Shown here: positions 11,978-23,398 of the stretch, in pieces
Layout: each line of letters starts with the position of its first letter
Numbering within the stretch: the stretch's first letter is position 1
Origin: Uloborus plumipes
Lineage: Eukaryota > Arthropoda > Arachnida > Araneae > Uloboridae
Direction: 5' to 3'
DNA length: 64,000 nucleotides
NCBI GenBank assembly: GCA_038373865.1
Contig: JAXGGA010004703.1
Location: 21,361 to 85,360 of the forward strand
Position numbers and translations under genes: made by a program
The notes under the pieces: model-generated
The model's input: only the letters and a program-made list of their open reading frames with translations
Database searches by the model: none
Told to the model about the DNA's origin: nothing

Positions 11978-12633
11978 AAAATTACAACACCATGAAGGTC
12001 TGGAATTTTCACGAATGCAAAGTAGGGTATGATATGCAAATGATTAGAATTTAAGACCCGTAGCGCATGCATATGCTGAGCAACGCCCTCTGAAATGCGG
12101 ATTTGACCGAATGTATAGACGGCTGTAGGGAGGCGTGTATGATTATAGGTTGTTATCTGCTGCTGGCAAACGTTAGCTCAGTCGTTACTTGTGCCTCTTC
12201 GACGAAAGAGAGCGAGATTTGAACAGCTTATGGAGTTTGAACGGGGGAGAATTTTCCGCCTTGGTGAAGCTGGATTGTCTAATCGTGAAGTAGCAGCTCG
12301 TGTGCAGCGTAACAGCAGCACAGTGATGCGTGTTTGGAAGCAGAGGACGGACGAGTGTCGGGCAACTCGAATATCCGGATTGGACCCCAAAATGTGACGT
12401 CAGCGTGCCCTGATAGACACTTGGTCCGCATGGTGCTAACGGACTGTACAGCTTCCTCTAGACAAATGTACTAAAGCTCCTCCAAACTAGTGGGTACACT
12501 AAATACTTATTTCAATACAGTTTTATTGTCTGTTGGCTTTGTCAGTTTAATCATTTATTTGTATCACTATCACTCAGCTGTGTATTAAATTTCATTCAAT
12601 GATGACAATTCCTTTATGGTGTTGTAATTTTTA
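11978..12633 (+). mobile_element. Internally deleted Tc1-like transposon
   Basis: Ends share AATTACAACACCAT (left 11980-11993) and the inverse ATGGTGTTGTAATT (12616-12629). The flanking dinucleotides are not a clean TA, so the outer limits are approximate. Only the N-terminal coding region of a Tc1 transposase remains, followed directly by the 3' end, so most of the catalytic domain is deleted. Confidence 0.65.
12191..12470 (+). pseudogene. Tc1 transposase N-terminal fragment
   Basis: The frame from 12191 reads MPLRRKRARFEQLMEFERGR, then a stretch with NREVAARVQRNSSTVMRVWKQ: the first helix-turn-helix of Tc1-family transposases, which binds the terminal repeat. A frameshift near 12395 follows. 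In the new frame, PDRHLVRMVLTDCTASSRQ continues into the second DNA-binding helix region, then homology stops at about 12470. The DDE catalytic domain is absent. A CRE-type octamer TGACGTCA happens to lie at the frameshift. Confidence 0.75.
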
Positions 12634-12639
12634 CAAATA

Positions 12640-13760
12640 CGAGTTTACATTTGAAGATCCTTCATAGTCTGGGAGCAACTGGTTTTGCGTGCCATATTCA
12701 ACTAAATGGGGTCTTCGCAAGCGGAGAAGTATGAAGCATAACATTTTTACGCATATAAATTAGAAACAAGTGATGCTTAAATATAACTTTACACCGGCAT
12801 TAATGTTCTACTTTACTGGAAGACACCGCGTTTTATTACTTTGCTAAAAATTTAAAAGGTAGAAACAAAAGTGGAAGATGAACACTTTTCAGAAATGTCT
12901 CTAAACCACCTTAAAAAGCTACAATTATTATTCAATCAAATAAGATCGAATTTATTATTAATAAAATACGAAGAACAAAAATGTTAATAGCTATTGAAAT
13001 ATTTTCACTAATGTCAAAATATTTAGTTGCGGAACAAAAAAAAATATATTATAAATAATCTGGAATAACGCAAATATTTCCAAAATAGAGACTAAGAGCG
13101 CATTAAGATATTCAAATTTCCTCACATTATCATTTATTGTGCTTGTTTAAAAAGCATATTTTTAGAAACACACTACTTGGATCACCAAAAAGTAAAATAA
13201 AACTAATTTGAATGGTACTCGAGAAAAATTATTCGAAAAGAAATAAAATCCTAAAGAAACTATTCGCTTTTTGCAATTAGTATCGATAAAAAACATATAT
13301 CCTTAAATAGAAAAAATGTAATAATTGTCACTTTTAATGATTTTCTTTCTTTAAAATCATCTTTTTCTCAATTGAAATACTTTTAAAAGGTCTTGATTGA
13401 CAAAAAGTATTGATATTTTTCGTTTTTATACTTAATTCCTATGTTTTTTTTCTTCAATAACTAAGTCATTTTTGTAAAAATCTTCAGAAGAATGTATTAA
13501 AATACCCCATTAATGAAAAAGAAATCATGTATTTCAATTATCATTAAGAATAAAGAATAAAGCTCCTCTTTTTAAACTTAGCATAAAAATGCTTTTAAGA
13601 TTAAATTTTTGTTTCACAGATTACTTTCCGTCTCCCTTTTCCTCTTTGATGTTTAATTCCTCATTAAAAAATATTTTAAAACATGCAACTTAAAGTACAA
13701 ACAAAATTAATTCACGTTGAAGAATCTTGTGAAGCACTTAGAAATAAAACGGATTTTAAT
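12640..13760. other. AT-rich spacer, nothing recognised
   Basis: No coding potential, no inverted ends. Short frames only. Confidence 0.4.
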
Positions 13761-13767
13761 AACAATA

Positions 13768-14568
13768 CTAGCTGCCAGGGCAGCTAGATTAGCTTCCTGC
13801 GGCATGTTGATGCATAACGTCTACCCTCTCTAACTTTTACCTCATTCTGTAGTTATATTATTTGATATAATTTAATGTTCATTCGATTTCAAGACATACC
13901 ACGCACGTGGCCCGGCGTTGCACAGGCACTTCGTGCCTTGAAAGTAGTGAGAAAAATTTCAAGAAAGTACTCCCCGCCAAGGCGGCTCGCTAATAGGCGC
14001 TTCACGCCTTTACTTTTTTCCTATATAAAAAATCATTCGAATTATTGAGATGCTTCGCGCTTTCAAGATGGTGAGGAGAGTTTCAGTAAGTTCAGCTCGC
14101 TCAAAGAAAAAAAGCAGACATAGACACTCAGTTTTTAATATAAGTAGATGGCTTTTCAACAAATGAATGTTTCAAAATATTACAAGTTGCTAGCGATAAA
14201 AATTCTACGTAAGTGGCCCGCTTATGAGTTTCGTGTTTGATTTAGTTAAGCCTTCATTCAAAATTCTCATTATCATTGTTAGCACTGTTTCATAGCAACG
14301 ACGGTTTGCAAGAATGGATTTCATATTTAATCATTTATTAGGCTTAATCGCTTTAAACTTGACTACTTATTAATTGTTATCTTCGCTAATTAAAATCGTA
14401 TAATTATATAGATTGAAACTAAAGAAGCCTGAAAAATTACCTATCTATCGGTACCTAGTTCGACTTTCAGTTCATTGGCGTTCAGGAGAAAGAAGCGTGA
14501 CATAGAAAGAAAGATAGTTAGAAAGAAAGATAGTTAGAAAGATACTCAGTTTTTAATATAAGTAGATT
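13768..14568 (+). repeat. Dispersed repeat with GTGGCCCGGCGTTGCAC motif
   Basis: Contains GTGGCCCGGCGTTGCACAGG (13908-13927), units with CCGCCAAGGCGGCTCGC, a region GGTACCTAGTTCGACTTTCAG and a tail of GATAGTTAGAAAGAAA repeats ending in ACTCAGTTTTTAATATAAGTAGA. The same modules occur inverted at 50775-52142, so this is a dispersed family. The microsatellite-like tail suggests a retroposon (LINE or SINE type), but no ORF remains and the class is uncertain. Confidence 0.6.
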
Positions 14569-14808
14569 TAAACTACTGTTAACGGGGTGAATGAACGTTT
14601 TGAAAAATGCTTTCATTAACGAATAAGTTCTTATTTAACAGTGAATAGTATACTATGTAAGCATTGTATGAAAAGGATAAAATAAAAAGAGGAACATAAA
14701 TAAATATCAGTAAATTTCACTAATTATAAAATAGCAATGTTAAGCTTTTTAATCAACACTGAGAACCTGTATCAAATAACACTTACTATTTTAAATATTT
14801 ACCACTTA

Positions 14809-15432
14809 CAAGTAACCCTACCTAAGTGTCAATCGCTGATTTGAATAAAACTTGGCACATCGATTAGAACACCTAAAAATATTGAACCCATATTTTTTTT
14901 TATCTGCTACCGTCACAATTAAAGGGGTAAAATTTACCCCTAAATGGTAGTTTTTACCCTTTTTTGGGTTTCACGGACACGTTACCCTGCCCAAGGGTTA
15001 ATATCGATCGGAATGACACTTTGCACATCGATAGACCATTAAAAAATATCGAATACGTGTTTTTTGGCGGTAAACGCGTTTAACGGGGTGAAATTTACCC
15101 CTGAAAATTGGGTTATTGAGATACATGGCACGGCAAATAAAAACCCTTCAAAATACTTCTGACACAGTTCTTGTGGATTCTTATGTAAAAGGACCCCCCT
15201 GAATTCAAATAGATCCATAGTCCCCCCCATCCCCCTTTTCCATAAATGCCCCCCCCCCTATTTTTTTTAGTTTCAGGCAATTCCACTGTCATTATTTTCA
15301 TTTGGAAGGAAAGGGAGAAATTTAGCAACCGTTAACATTCTTCTGAGGGATATGTACAATGGGAGCTAGGTGCGGGTTCCAAGGGGGGGGGTGTTACCCC
15401 CTCCCCCCAAAGTCGTCAAAAACGTTTATTTT
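14809..15432 (+). repeat. Left arm of a 2.7-kb inverted repeat
   Basis: Pairs with 16878-17519 on the opposite strand at high identity by eye. It begins CAAGTAACCCTACC and ends near AAGTCGTCAAAAACG. It holds at least two diverged modules of about 160 bp with the motif CACATCGAT and GGGGTAAAATTTACCCC; a further diverged module lies outside the arm at about 15567-15710. Poly-G and poly-C runs sit near its inner end. Confidence 0.8.
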
Positions 15433-15520
15433 TCGAGGGGTCTTTTTATGCAAAACTTTCTTCAATTTTCGGTTTTAAACTCATCCTAGAAGCCCCATGT
15501 CCAAAAAATATTATCTTTAC

Positions 15521-15640
15521 ACAAATAATAATAATAAAAATAATAATAATAATGATAATATATTTCGCACACCGATAAAACACTTTAAAATGTTGAACAT
15601 GTTTTTTTTCATTATTATTATTATTATTATTATTATTTTT
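15521..15640. repeat. Complementary ATA and ATT microsatellites
   Basis: An ATA-type run at about 15526-15561 and an ATT-type run at about 15609-15639 face each other across some 48 bp and could form a hairpin. Confidence 0.75.
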
Positions 15641-16140
15641 AATCGGCAGCAAAAACGTTTTCCCGGAGGAAATTAACCCCTAAAAATTGTGTTGTTGGGA
15701 CACAACAGGGTGAAAATTTTAATTAAAAATCTAAACAATGAAACTAACTAAAGTGGACGTGTTTCAGGACTTATCAAGAAATTCTATTTACATAATTACA
15801 CCACCAATCTTATCCCTTGGAGTGAATGGAAAGTAAATTACTCGCAACTGTTACGAAAAAAGTATTTTATTTTTCTTTATTAGTAATCATTAGAGAAATG
15901 GTTAATGTTTTATAAGTATCTAATTATCCCTTATTCAAGGTATTCTTCACAATAATGTGATGTTTTATTATTATCTAGTCCAAAAAATGTTTAATACATA
16001 TGGACTTTGTACACCAACTACACCTCATACTAGCTAGTTCATCACAAATTTGAGTAACTGGAGTTTCGAAGGTATTGGTTTTTCTGTTACATGCGTACTT
16101 AAATATATTGACAAATAGAGGGGAAGAGAACTGATTCTGG

Positions 16141-16555
16141 TTAAGGGGATTGTAACTTTAGAATGTTATTTCTTGTGTGCAAAGTAATGTCCAATTCATG
16201 CAACATGACAATATCGCTGAAATATTTTACAAAATTTTTCCAGGGGCGAAAACCATATACATCGAGGGGCTGAATCATCCCAGTTGTACCTGGTGGTATA
16301 GTCATAACTTTTACTTTTTTCTTGCTGTCATCTTCAGTTACAAACTTTGTTTCACCTTGACCACTCCAAGTATCAATGCACAATACGGAATTATCACCAA
16401 CATTGGGTAAAAAACACCTCATGAAACCATTTTTTTTTATAATTCTGTTGTTCGTTTTCCAGATTTCGAGGCAAATACAACAATGTTAGGAGCTCTGAAT
16501 ATTTTTTTTTCCACAAGAGGACCAAATTGTCCATTAGCCATAACCACTAACAAAG
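16141..16555 (-). pseudogene. pogo/Tigger-type transposase fragment
   Basis: The minus-strand frame from 16422 reads NVGDNSVLCIDTWSGQG, then IPPGTTGMIQPLDV, then GFRPWKNFVKYFSD. The PPGTTGMIQPLDV block is characteristic of the DDE_1 superfamily (pogo, Tigger, jerky-like). Upstream on the same strand (16423-16555), frames with MANGQFGPLVEKNIQSS continue the homology but are broken by frameshifts. Only a middle part of the catalytic domain is left, so it is inactive. It lies in the loop of the large inverted repeat. Confidence 0.75.
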
Positions 16556-16570
16556 GTGACTTTATTAATT

Positions 16571-16812
16571 AAGGATTCCGGGCTGTTGTGCCGTGGTCTA
16601 AATGGCTTTAATCCATACGTTTCGATCGCAACTGCGGCGGTCATCTTCAGTGGGTAGCGTTGATTAATTTATCAACGTAAATTAATCAACGTAATTGTCG
16701 TTGATTAACTATCGTAAATTAATCAACGACACCCACTGAAGATGACCGCCGCAGTTGCGATCGAAACGTATGGATTAAAGCCATTCAGACCACGGCACAA
16801 CAACCCGGAATA
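16571..16812. repeat. Palindrome with about 85-bp arms
   Basis: The arm at 16571-16657, ending TGACCGCCGCAGTT read on the minus strand, is repeated inverted at 16733-16808. The core TCATCTTCAGTGGG is matched by CCCACTGAAGATGA. The centre holds several copies of GTTGATTAATTTA-like sequence. The arm motif CTGAAGATGACC...GATCGAAACGT is a type I have seen in repeats of many invertebrates. It lies inside the larger inverted repeat. Confidence 0.8.
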
Positions 16813-16877
16813 CTTAACTAATATTTACACCGGCAGTGAAAGCCTTCATTCTTACAAAGGTGACTTTAATAATAAAA

Positions 16878-17519
16878 AAAACGTTTTCTACGACTTTGGG
16901 GGGGGGGGGGGGGTGACCCCCGCCCTTTTGGAACGCCCCCCTTCCCTAGCTCCAATTGTACATATCTCTCAGAAGAATGTTAACGGTTGATAAATTTCTC
17001 CCTTTCCTTCCAAATGAAAATAAAGACAGTGAAATTGCCTGAAACTAAAAAAAAGGGGTAGGGGGGATTTATGGAAAAGAGGGAGGGATGGACTATGGAT
17101 CTATTTGAACTCAGGGGGGGGGTCCTTTTACATAAGAATCCACAAGAACTGTCTCAGAAGTATTTTGAAGGGTTTTTATTTGCCGTGCAGTGTATCTCAA
17201 TAACCCAATTTCGAGGGGTAAATTTCACCCCGTTAAACGCGTTTACCGCCAATGAAAAAAAAAAAAAAAAAAAACACGTATTCGATATTTTTAATGGTCT
17301 ATCGATGTGCAAAGTGTCATTCCGATCGAAATTAACCCTTGGGCAGGGTAACGTGTCCGTGAAACCCAAAAAAGGATATAAACTACCATTTAGCGGTAAA
17401 TTTTACCCCTTCAATTGTGACGATTGCATATAAAAAAAAATATGGGTTCAATATTTTTAGGTGTTCGATGTGCCAAGTTTTATTCGAATCGGCGGTTGAC
17501 ACTTGGGTAGGGTTACTTG
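16878..17519 (-). repeat. Right arm of the 2.7-kb inverted repeat
   Basis: Inverse of 14809-15432. Includes a G run (about 16900-16914), the CACGTATTCGAT / CGATGTGCAAAG modules and the terminal GGTAGGGTTACTTG. Small length differences in homopolymers separate the two arms. Confidence 0.8.
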
Positions 17520-17524
17520 TGCGA

Positions 17525-17838
17525 TAGCCCAAAAAATGTTAAAATACGAACACCGGTTATAGGCGCAAAAGGGAAAAAACTTTATGGCATTGAATTTGCT
17601 GAGAGAGGTTAATTTAAAAATATATAGACATTTGTAACGAATATTTTTCAGTTCAGTTAACGGGTATTCATAGTCACGTGTTTTTAATGACATCCCTCTG
17701 CCTTTACCATCAATTAAATTACATAACGTAACTTGATTATTTACAAATACTATTTTTAAGCATATCGGCAGCATTTTTAATTATTTTAAAACTTAACAAA
17801 TCGCAAAAACGGAATTTATGAAGGGTTTTGGAAATATA
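17525..17838. other. Spacer between inverted repeat and mariner relic
   Basis: No gene or repeat recognised. Confidence 0.4.
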
Positions 17839-18545
17839 CAAGGGTTGTTTTTTCTCAAATTTCGATCACAGTATAAAGTCTAGGCATGCGGCAGGTGGCC
17901 GGAGTGCATGGGAGATGACTGTGCATCTTCCCATATACACAATTTGTCACTGGTCAGTCCAACACGCCATTTTTGGTTGAGCTGATGTCACATAAACATG
18001 TCTGTCAACCAATTCTCCCTCCAAGTGTGAATTGCGAAATGTTTTGAGAATTACTGCAGATTCTTATTGGGAAATTTTGCGACGCCTATAGAGCTATTCA
18101 AAACAAACGAAGAAGCGTTCTGACTTCTGGAATTGTTCTGTTCCATGGACATTCCCGTTCTTATAGGGCTTGTGTAGTCCAACGGTTCCTTCAGCTATTT
18201 TAATGGGACTTTTTTTGACACCCACCATTCAGTACCAGTCGATCGCCAAGTGACTTGCATCTTATTTCTGAACTGAAGCAGGTGCTTGGGAATCTGGAAA
18301 GGCATTGCGCTTACAAAGATACGTGGAACTCAAAGACACCGTTACAACATACGTTCAATCATTGGTGGTAACATTTTACGAGAAGGGTATTTTAAGCTCG
18401 TTCAAGAAATAACAAATGCTTCAATCCTCAATGTGATAATGTTGAGAAGAAACTTAAGTTGTACATTACTTTTGATACTAAAATATTCTTTGCATTTCCA
18501 TCCGTTATTTCTTACAGCCTATCAGAAGATGAGAAAAAACCTCTC
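17839..18545 (+). pseudogene. mariner (SETMAR-type) transposase pseudogene
   Basis: The left end CAAGGGTTGTTTTTTCTC follows a TA, as in spider and insect mariners. Coding remnants in order: NSPSKCELRNVLRI (N-terminal helix region), an abrupt jump to YWEILRRLYRAIQNKRRSVL, GIVLFHGHSRSYRACVVQRF (where HDNARPH is expected), HPPFSTSRSPSDLHLISELKQ (equivalent to HPPYSPDLAPSDYHLF), then EGYFKLVQ near the C terminus. Several stops and frameshifts and a large internal deletion make it dead. The catalytic aspartate block HDN is replaced by HGH. No right terminal repeat was found. Confidence 0.75.
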
Positions 18546-18549
18546 GTAG

Positions 18550-19346
18550 AAAATATTATTAAATTTTTGCTCAATTAATAATTTTGCAAATGTAATTTAT
18601 TTGTTATCAAGGCAAGTAATTTTTACTTTAAAATGAGTAAATTCATTTGTGTAACAAATTAACAGCAGAAAACACAATCATGAAAAAATATAAATTAGAA
18701 ACTGATTGCAGAAACTTTCGGAGCTTCAAGGAATCCCTTCAATGCACAAATATGCTATCTTTTTATGTTGAGTCAATTGAAAAATGCCTTGGACGACTTG
18801 ACATCAAAAAACTTTACTTTTTACTTTTTCAATAAAAAAGGGCTAATTGAAACAGCGAAACATGTGTACGTAATCAATGAATAATTGGTGTTTTTTACGT
18901 TGTCATTCTTACTGTCACTTCTCATGATTGTAAACATATACAAAGCAGCTTTTTCTCGCTTTGAGTCTTACACTGACAAAAAACGTTTTTATTTATTTTC
19001 TTTTATTATTAGAAGCGTTTAAGAAAACAAACTTTCAGAGGCAAGAGAATGTCTAGACGACATTAACCAAAGTCTTTTGAGAACTTTGTTGTATCGATTA
19101 TATAATTTTTTGATATTCGTATTGTGTTCGTCAAAAAAAAGAAAAAATTCAATATAATACGACTTGATTCAATTCCACGCACAAGTACATAATGTGCTTT
19201 ATTTCGGTGCTTAAAACTATGCATTTTTGTGTAAAGGTACGAGCGCATAAGTGTATTTGGAAAAATACATAGGAAAAGATTTTTTTTTTTTTTGGTTTGA
19301 AAAAAAAGAAGATGGCACTTATTTGGGAAAAATAATAAGTTGATAA
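18550..19346. other. AT-rich spacer
   Basis: Nothing recognised. Confidence 0.4.
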
Positions 19347-19362
19347 AATTCACTTTATGTTG

Positions 19363-19553
19363 AAGTTAAAAATGCAAGACAACGTGTCCAAAAGTACAAA
19401 TAAAATGTTTAAAAAGAGTTAGAAAACTCTAGCAAATAGCTATTTTCTAGAGTTTTCTAACTCTTTTTAAACCTTTTATTTGTACTTTTGGACACGTTGT
19501 CTTGCATTTTTAACTTCATTAATTGTACAAAGTTTTCGACTGCTTTTCTTACA
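19363..19553 (+). mobile_element. Palindromic short retroposon (family R2), copy 1
   Basis: Flanked by a 16-bp direct repeat AATTCACTTTATGTTG (19347-19362 and 19554-19569). Most of the insert is a near-perfect palindrome spanning 19361-19518, with its axis between 19439 and 19440 inside TAGCTA. The final part, ATTAATTGTACAAAG through GACTGCTTTTCTTAC, matches the start of the copy at 48891-49087 in inverse orientation. A long target duplication with no ORF fits a reverse-transcribed element. R2 is only a label for this window, not the known rDNA element. Confidence 0.75.
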
Positions 19554-19569
19554 AATTCACTTTATGTTG

Positions 19570-20393
19570 TTAACAAGCACATGCTGATTTTTTTAAATAC
19601 GCATAATTGTATTTTGGCATTGTGAGAAGTATAAAATTATGGAACATTTTTTTTCTTTGGGAATCTATTTTTTGTTCTTCAAAAACCATATGAACAGTAA
19701 AAATAAAATGAGTTCGTCAAAAAAATGTTTTTGTATCTTTGTGAGTTAAGAATACTTTAGAAAACAATTTAGAATGTATGTTAATAATATTTCTTAAGCG
19801 TTTCATACACAAAAAAAAAAAAAAAAAACTAAAGCGATAAAATACTTTTGAAAAAATGTCTGATTAAAAGTTGTTTTTTGCTGATATTATGAAAACAAAA
19901 AATTTTACTCTGAACATTTACAGTTTTTACACGAGAGGCATTTCTTTCTTGCAAAATCCATTACAATTGTTACTATTGCGTTTTAAAACGTAACTTTCAA
20001 TTTTTATGTGCACATTGCATTGCTGAATGATTTAAAATGGAATGTATCCATAATTTAGCTAATGTATCATTGAATAAGACCTGAAAGTGTCAGTCAATAG
20101 TTTTGAAAATTGAAATTAATTCCAGCCTCGTTTAATAATTTACTAGAAGTTGCCAAATCAATCTTTCTAAAAACATGAGAATTGAAAGAAAAGTGAATGA
20201 AAAAATCAGACAAAAAATTGGAATTCAGCTAAAACTGCAGACACATTCAGAACGTAGAAATTTAAGTTAGTCTTTATATGATAAAACCAAAGGTTCTGGA
20301 GCTACGAAGTTTCAAGACAGGAATCAACAACAGCAAAAAAAAAAAGGAACGGAAGAAGAAGCAAAAACCACTAGAAAATCTGTTTTAGATATA
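19570..20393. other. AT-rich spacer
   Basis: Nothing recognised. Confidence 0.4.
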
Positions 20394-20865
20394 ATGGGGG
20401 AGTTTCCGAAATTTCAAAAGTATTTTTTTCTGAAAGAACATGCTTCAAAACATATGAATTGACCATTTTTTTTGACCAGTTATACATTTTTTATGAATTA
20501 TTTAAACCGGTGCGCAGACGCTATTCCGAAAAAAAGAAACATCTGCGCATGACGTCAGTGGTGTACGCAAGCACGAAATCTAATTGGTTGTAGTGAGATG
20601 ACGAAGGTCGTGACGTCACCGATTCCTGCGATTGGACAAGTCAAGCAAAATGGTGTTATTATTGGAAAAAGAGTTGGTAGGTGTGCCACTGACGTCACAA
20701 AAACCACGCCCCGTTCTCAAGGTAGGATATTTAAAAAAATAATAAAAAATAAACATTTGGGAAAATTAAAGTATTTTCCGGGCCCATGTTATTTTTTTTT
20801 TACATCATTCTATCAATTTCAGTAACAAAAATTAGTACTTTTGCTTGAAGGAAACTCCCCCATTG
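20394..20865. mobile_element. TA-flanked MITE with three CRE octamers
   Basis: Ends AATGGGGGAGTTTCC and GGAAACTCCCCCATTG are inverse (one mismatch at the first base). TA dinucleotides flank at 20392-20393 and 20866-20867. 472 bp, no ORF with support. The GC-richer middle carries TGACGTCA at 20550, 20611 and 20690. Confidence 0.8.
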
Positions 20866-20867
20866 TA

Positions 20868-22970
20868 CCAATTTCTTGGGAAACGGCAATGGTATGTTTG
20901 CTCAGTATAAGCATTAATTGAACGAATAATAAATAAATAAGTAATGATAGTAATAAAGTTATGTCTGTTAAAAAAACTTGCTGTATTGTTGAAACAGAAA
21001 GACATATTATCAACTTTGCATATTTTTATTTCAAATAACTCAAGGTGCAATACGACCGTTTTATGAGCAACTGAATTTTTATTGCTCCCTTAAACACATG
21101 AAACTCATAATCTGGTGCAAACGTGTTTTGAAATTATTAGAGCATTTTTACTTTAGCTTAAAATGCATGTTTCACAGTAAAAACATAAGGAATATTTCAA
21201 GGAAAATTACCTGAATATAAAAATTTACATAATCTTTAGTTCAAATATATTTCTCGCTTTTCTAAACTGAACATCCATTCCTAAAAGGTTTAACATCAAG
21301 AAAAAATAAATCAGATGGTTAAGTAAAAGTACTTCAGAATAAAATATGTTTAAATATATTTCACACAAGGAAATAAATATTTCTACACAAGTTTTAGACA
21401 CTTAAGCCTTTTTAAATTGTATTTTAAATTTAGTATATATAGAAAAGTATATTTGGTAAAAAATAAGGTTTAAAATGTGGCTAGTATTCAAAAGAATGTA
21501 CAGTTACTATGATGCTACTCTAAATGCATTTAATTTATATTAGTTTAAGAAGTAATATGACAAATGCGATTTGCAATAAAAATAAAAACTTTCAGCTTGC
21601 TTAAAGTTAAGATTAATGATATACTGTGCATTTAAAATCCTGCTATTAACATTTGTAGTCATTTTTATTTCACAGAATTTTTTAAAATACATTTACAGTA
21701 GATAAAAATCAGTATTTCCAAACAAGACAAACTTTTTTTTGTGCACTTGTTCAAAAATATACTCTTCATAACATGACACTGCTCGTATATTGTTTAAAAC
21801 TTTCTCAAAAACAAAAGTCATTTACATAGGTAAAACGTTACTTTTAATTTAAAATTTCATGTTTACGTGGAAAAGTTTAGTATAAAATAAATTAATGGAA
21901 ATACGAAAATCCAAAACTTAGCTACAACAAAGTAATATAAGTAAACAAACTAGGCACAAAACTTTTCGTATGCTCTTTCTCCCCTTCTTTTTTCAAACTC
22001 ACCTAAATGCTCCTTGCAAACAAATATTTACTACCCTTACAAAATTTTTGTGTTATTTGTCTTTGCCTGGAAGAAAGAAAAAGATTTTCCAGTTAATAAA
22101 ACTACGCTGTTCATGTTTCTATCATTAGACAGAAACATTTTTTTCTCAAAAAGAATAGTCTAATAGAAGGTTCAAGCTTGTCTATCGTTCAATTTTCTGG
22201 ATATAAATGCATCCAATGTATTTTAAGCTTTATTGGAAGCATTTTGTTTACGTTCACTATGTTTTCCGAACTTCCAGTTGATTAAAACCTGAAACAGTGG
22301 AACATTAAATTGTTTTTTAAGGGAAAGCAACCTTGTTGTTATAACAACCAAAAAGTCAGGCATAAAAAATGGATATATTTTTATCACAAAAAAGCCAGCT
22401 TCTTTGTAAAATCTTTAAATTTGCTACAACAGAAGCAGTTTTTTAAGCTTTCGTAAACGAGGTTTCATCTCTTTCCGTTATATATCAAAAAAGCCTTAGA
22501 AACTATTAAATAAAAACAAAACGAAAGAACTAATCTCAGCAGTAAGACATACTTTAGTTCACAGAATAAACATGTGATTTGTAGCATGACTAAAAATAAA
22601 AAATAAATAAATAAATGGATAATAAGAAGAATAATGCTTTTCCTGAAATATTTGGTGGAAAAATCCTCTCCATCAACGCACAATTTTGATAAAAGTACAG
22701 ATACGTAGATATTTTAAGAATAAAAATAAAAATTAAAAATAAAATAACCTCTCTAATTAACTCAATTTACTGTGAATCTAAAATGCAAGCATTAAGATAA
22801 ACTTTTCGGATTACTTATATGCTTTAAAGCACACTCCTTCTTTAACTAATACTTGGCTAACAAACTGGCTGTGTGTCTTAATGATTAAAGCACACGCATT
22901 CTTTAAATAATATAGCATATCTTTCTAACGAGCAGGAGTAAATTTTCCAACAATGAAAACCTTATCGAAA
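20868..22970. other. AT-rich spacer, no gene recognised
   Basis: About 2.1 kb with strong AT bias and only short accidental frames. Confidence 0.45.
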
Positions 22971-22972
22971 TA

Positions 22973-23396
22973 CAGAGGGTGTCCCAGTTCAGTGCTTTAA
23001 AACTGCTAAGAAAGTACAAATCCTGTCGCCTCGAAACCATATTGCAATGTTTTCCTGACGCGGTGATGCACACCAAAGCAACATAAAGTAACGAGACCGT
23101 ACGAGAAAAATCTTTTTAATAATACATGTATTAATGCAAACTATCCAAGAGCTCATGAGCGCCACACTTATGTTTTCATTTTATAAAAGCCCAAATCTCT
23201 TCTGTCTAAGCACACCGCATCAGGTAAGAACTGTTCGCCATTAGTTCAGCTGAGTAGCGCTAACTTTGGCATTATTCCACAAACACAACTATCATATAGT
23301 CTCCAATGTCACGTGACCTGGTGCGCCCCACCCAACAACTCCGAATGGAGGACATTGTAGAGATATGCAAACGTGTCTTTGAAATTAACCTGTACA
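22973..23396 (+). mobile_element. Possible older mariner-like remnant
   Basis: Starts CAGAGGGTGTCCCAGTTCAG directly after TA (22971-22972), which looks like a mariner terminal repeat. A short frame from 23306 (MSRDLVRPTQQLRMEDIVEI) runs up to the insertion point of the next Tc1 element. I found no matching right end beyond that element, so the call is weak. Confidence 0.35.
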
Positions 23397-23398
23397 TA

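Noticed and set aside
16736..16766. CTGAAGA...GAAA as a hammerhead ribozyme
   Set aside because: An extra base separates CTGAAGA from any stem II, the bases after GAAA do not give a stem III with a UH cleavage site, and no stem I pairing exists.
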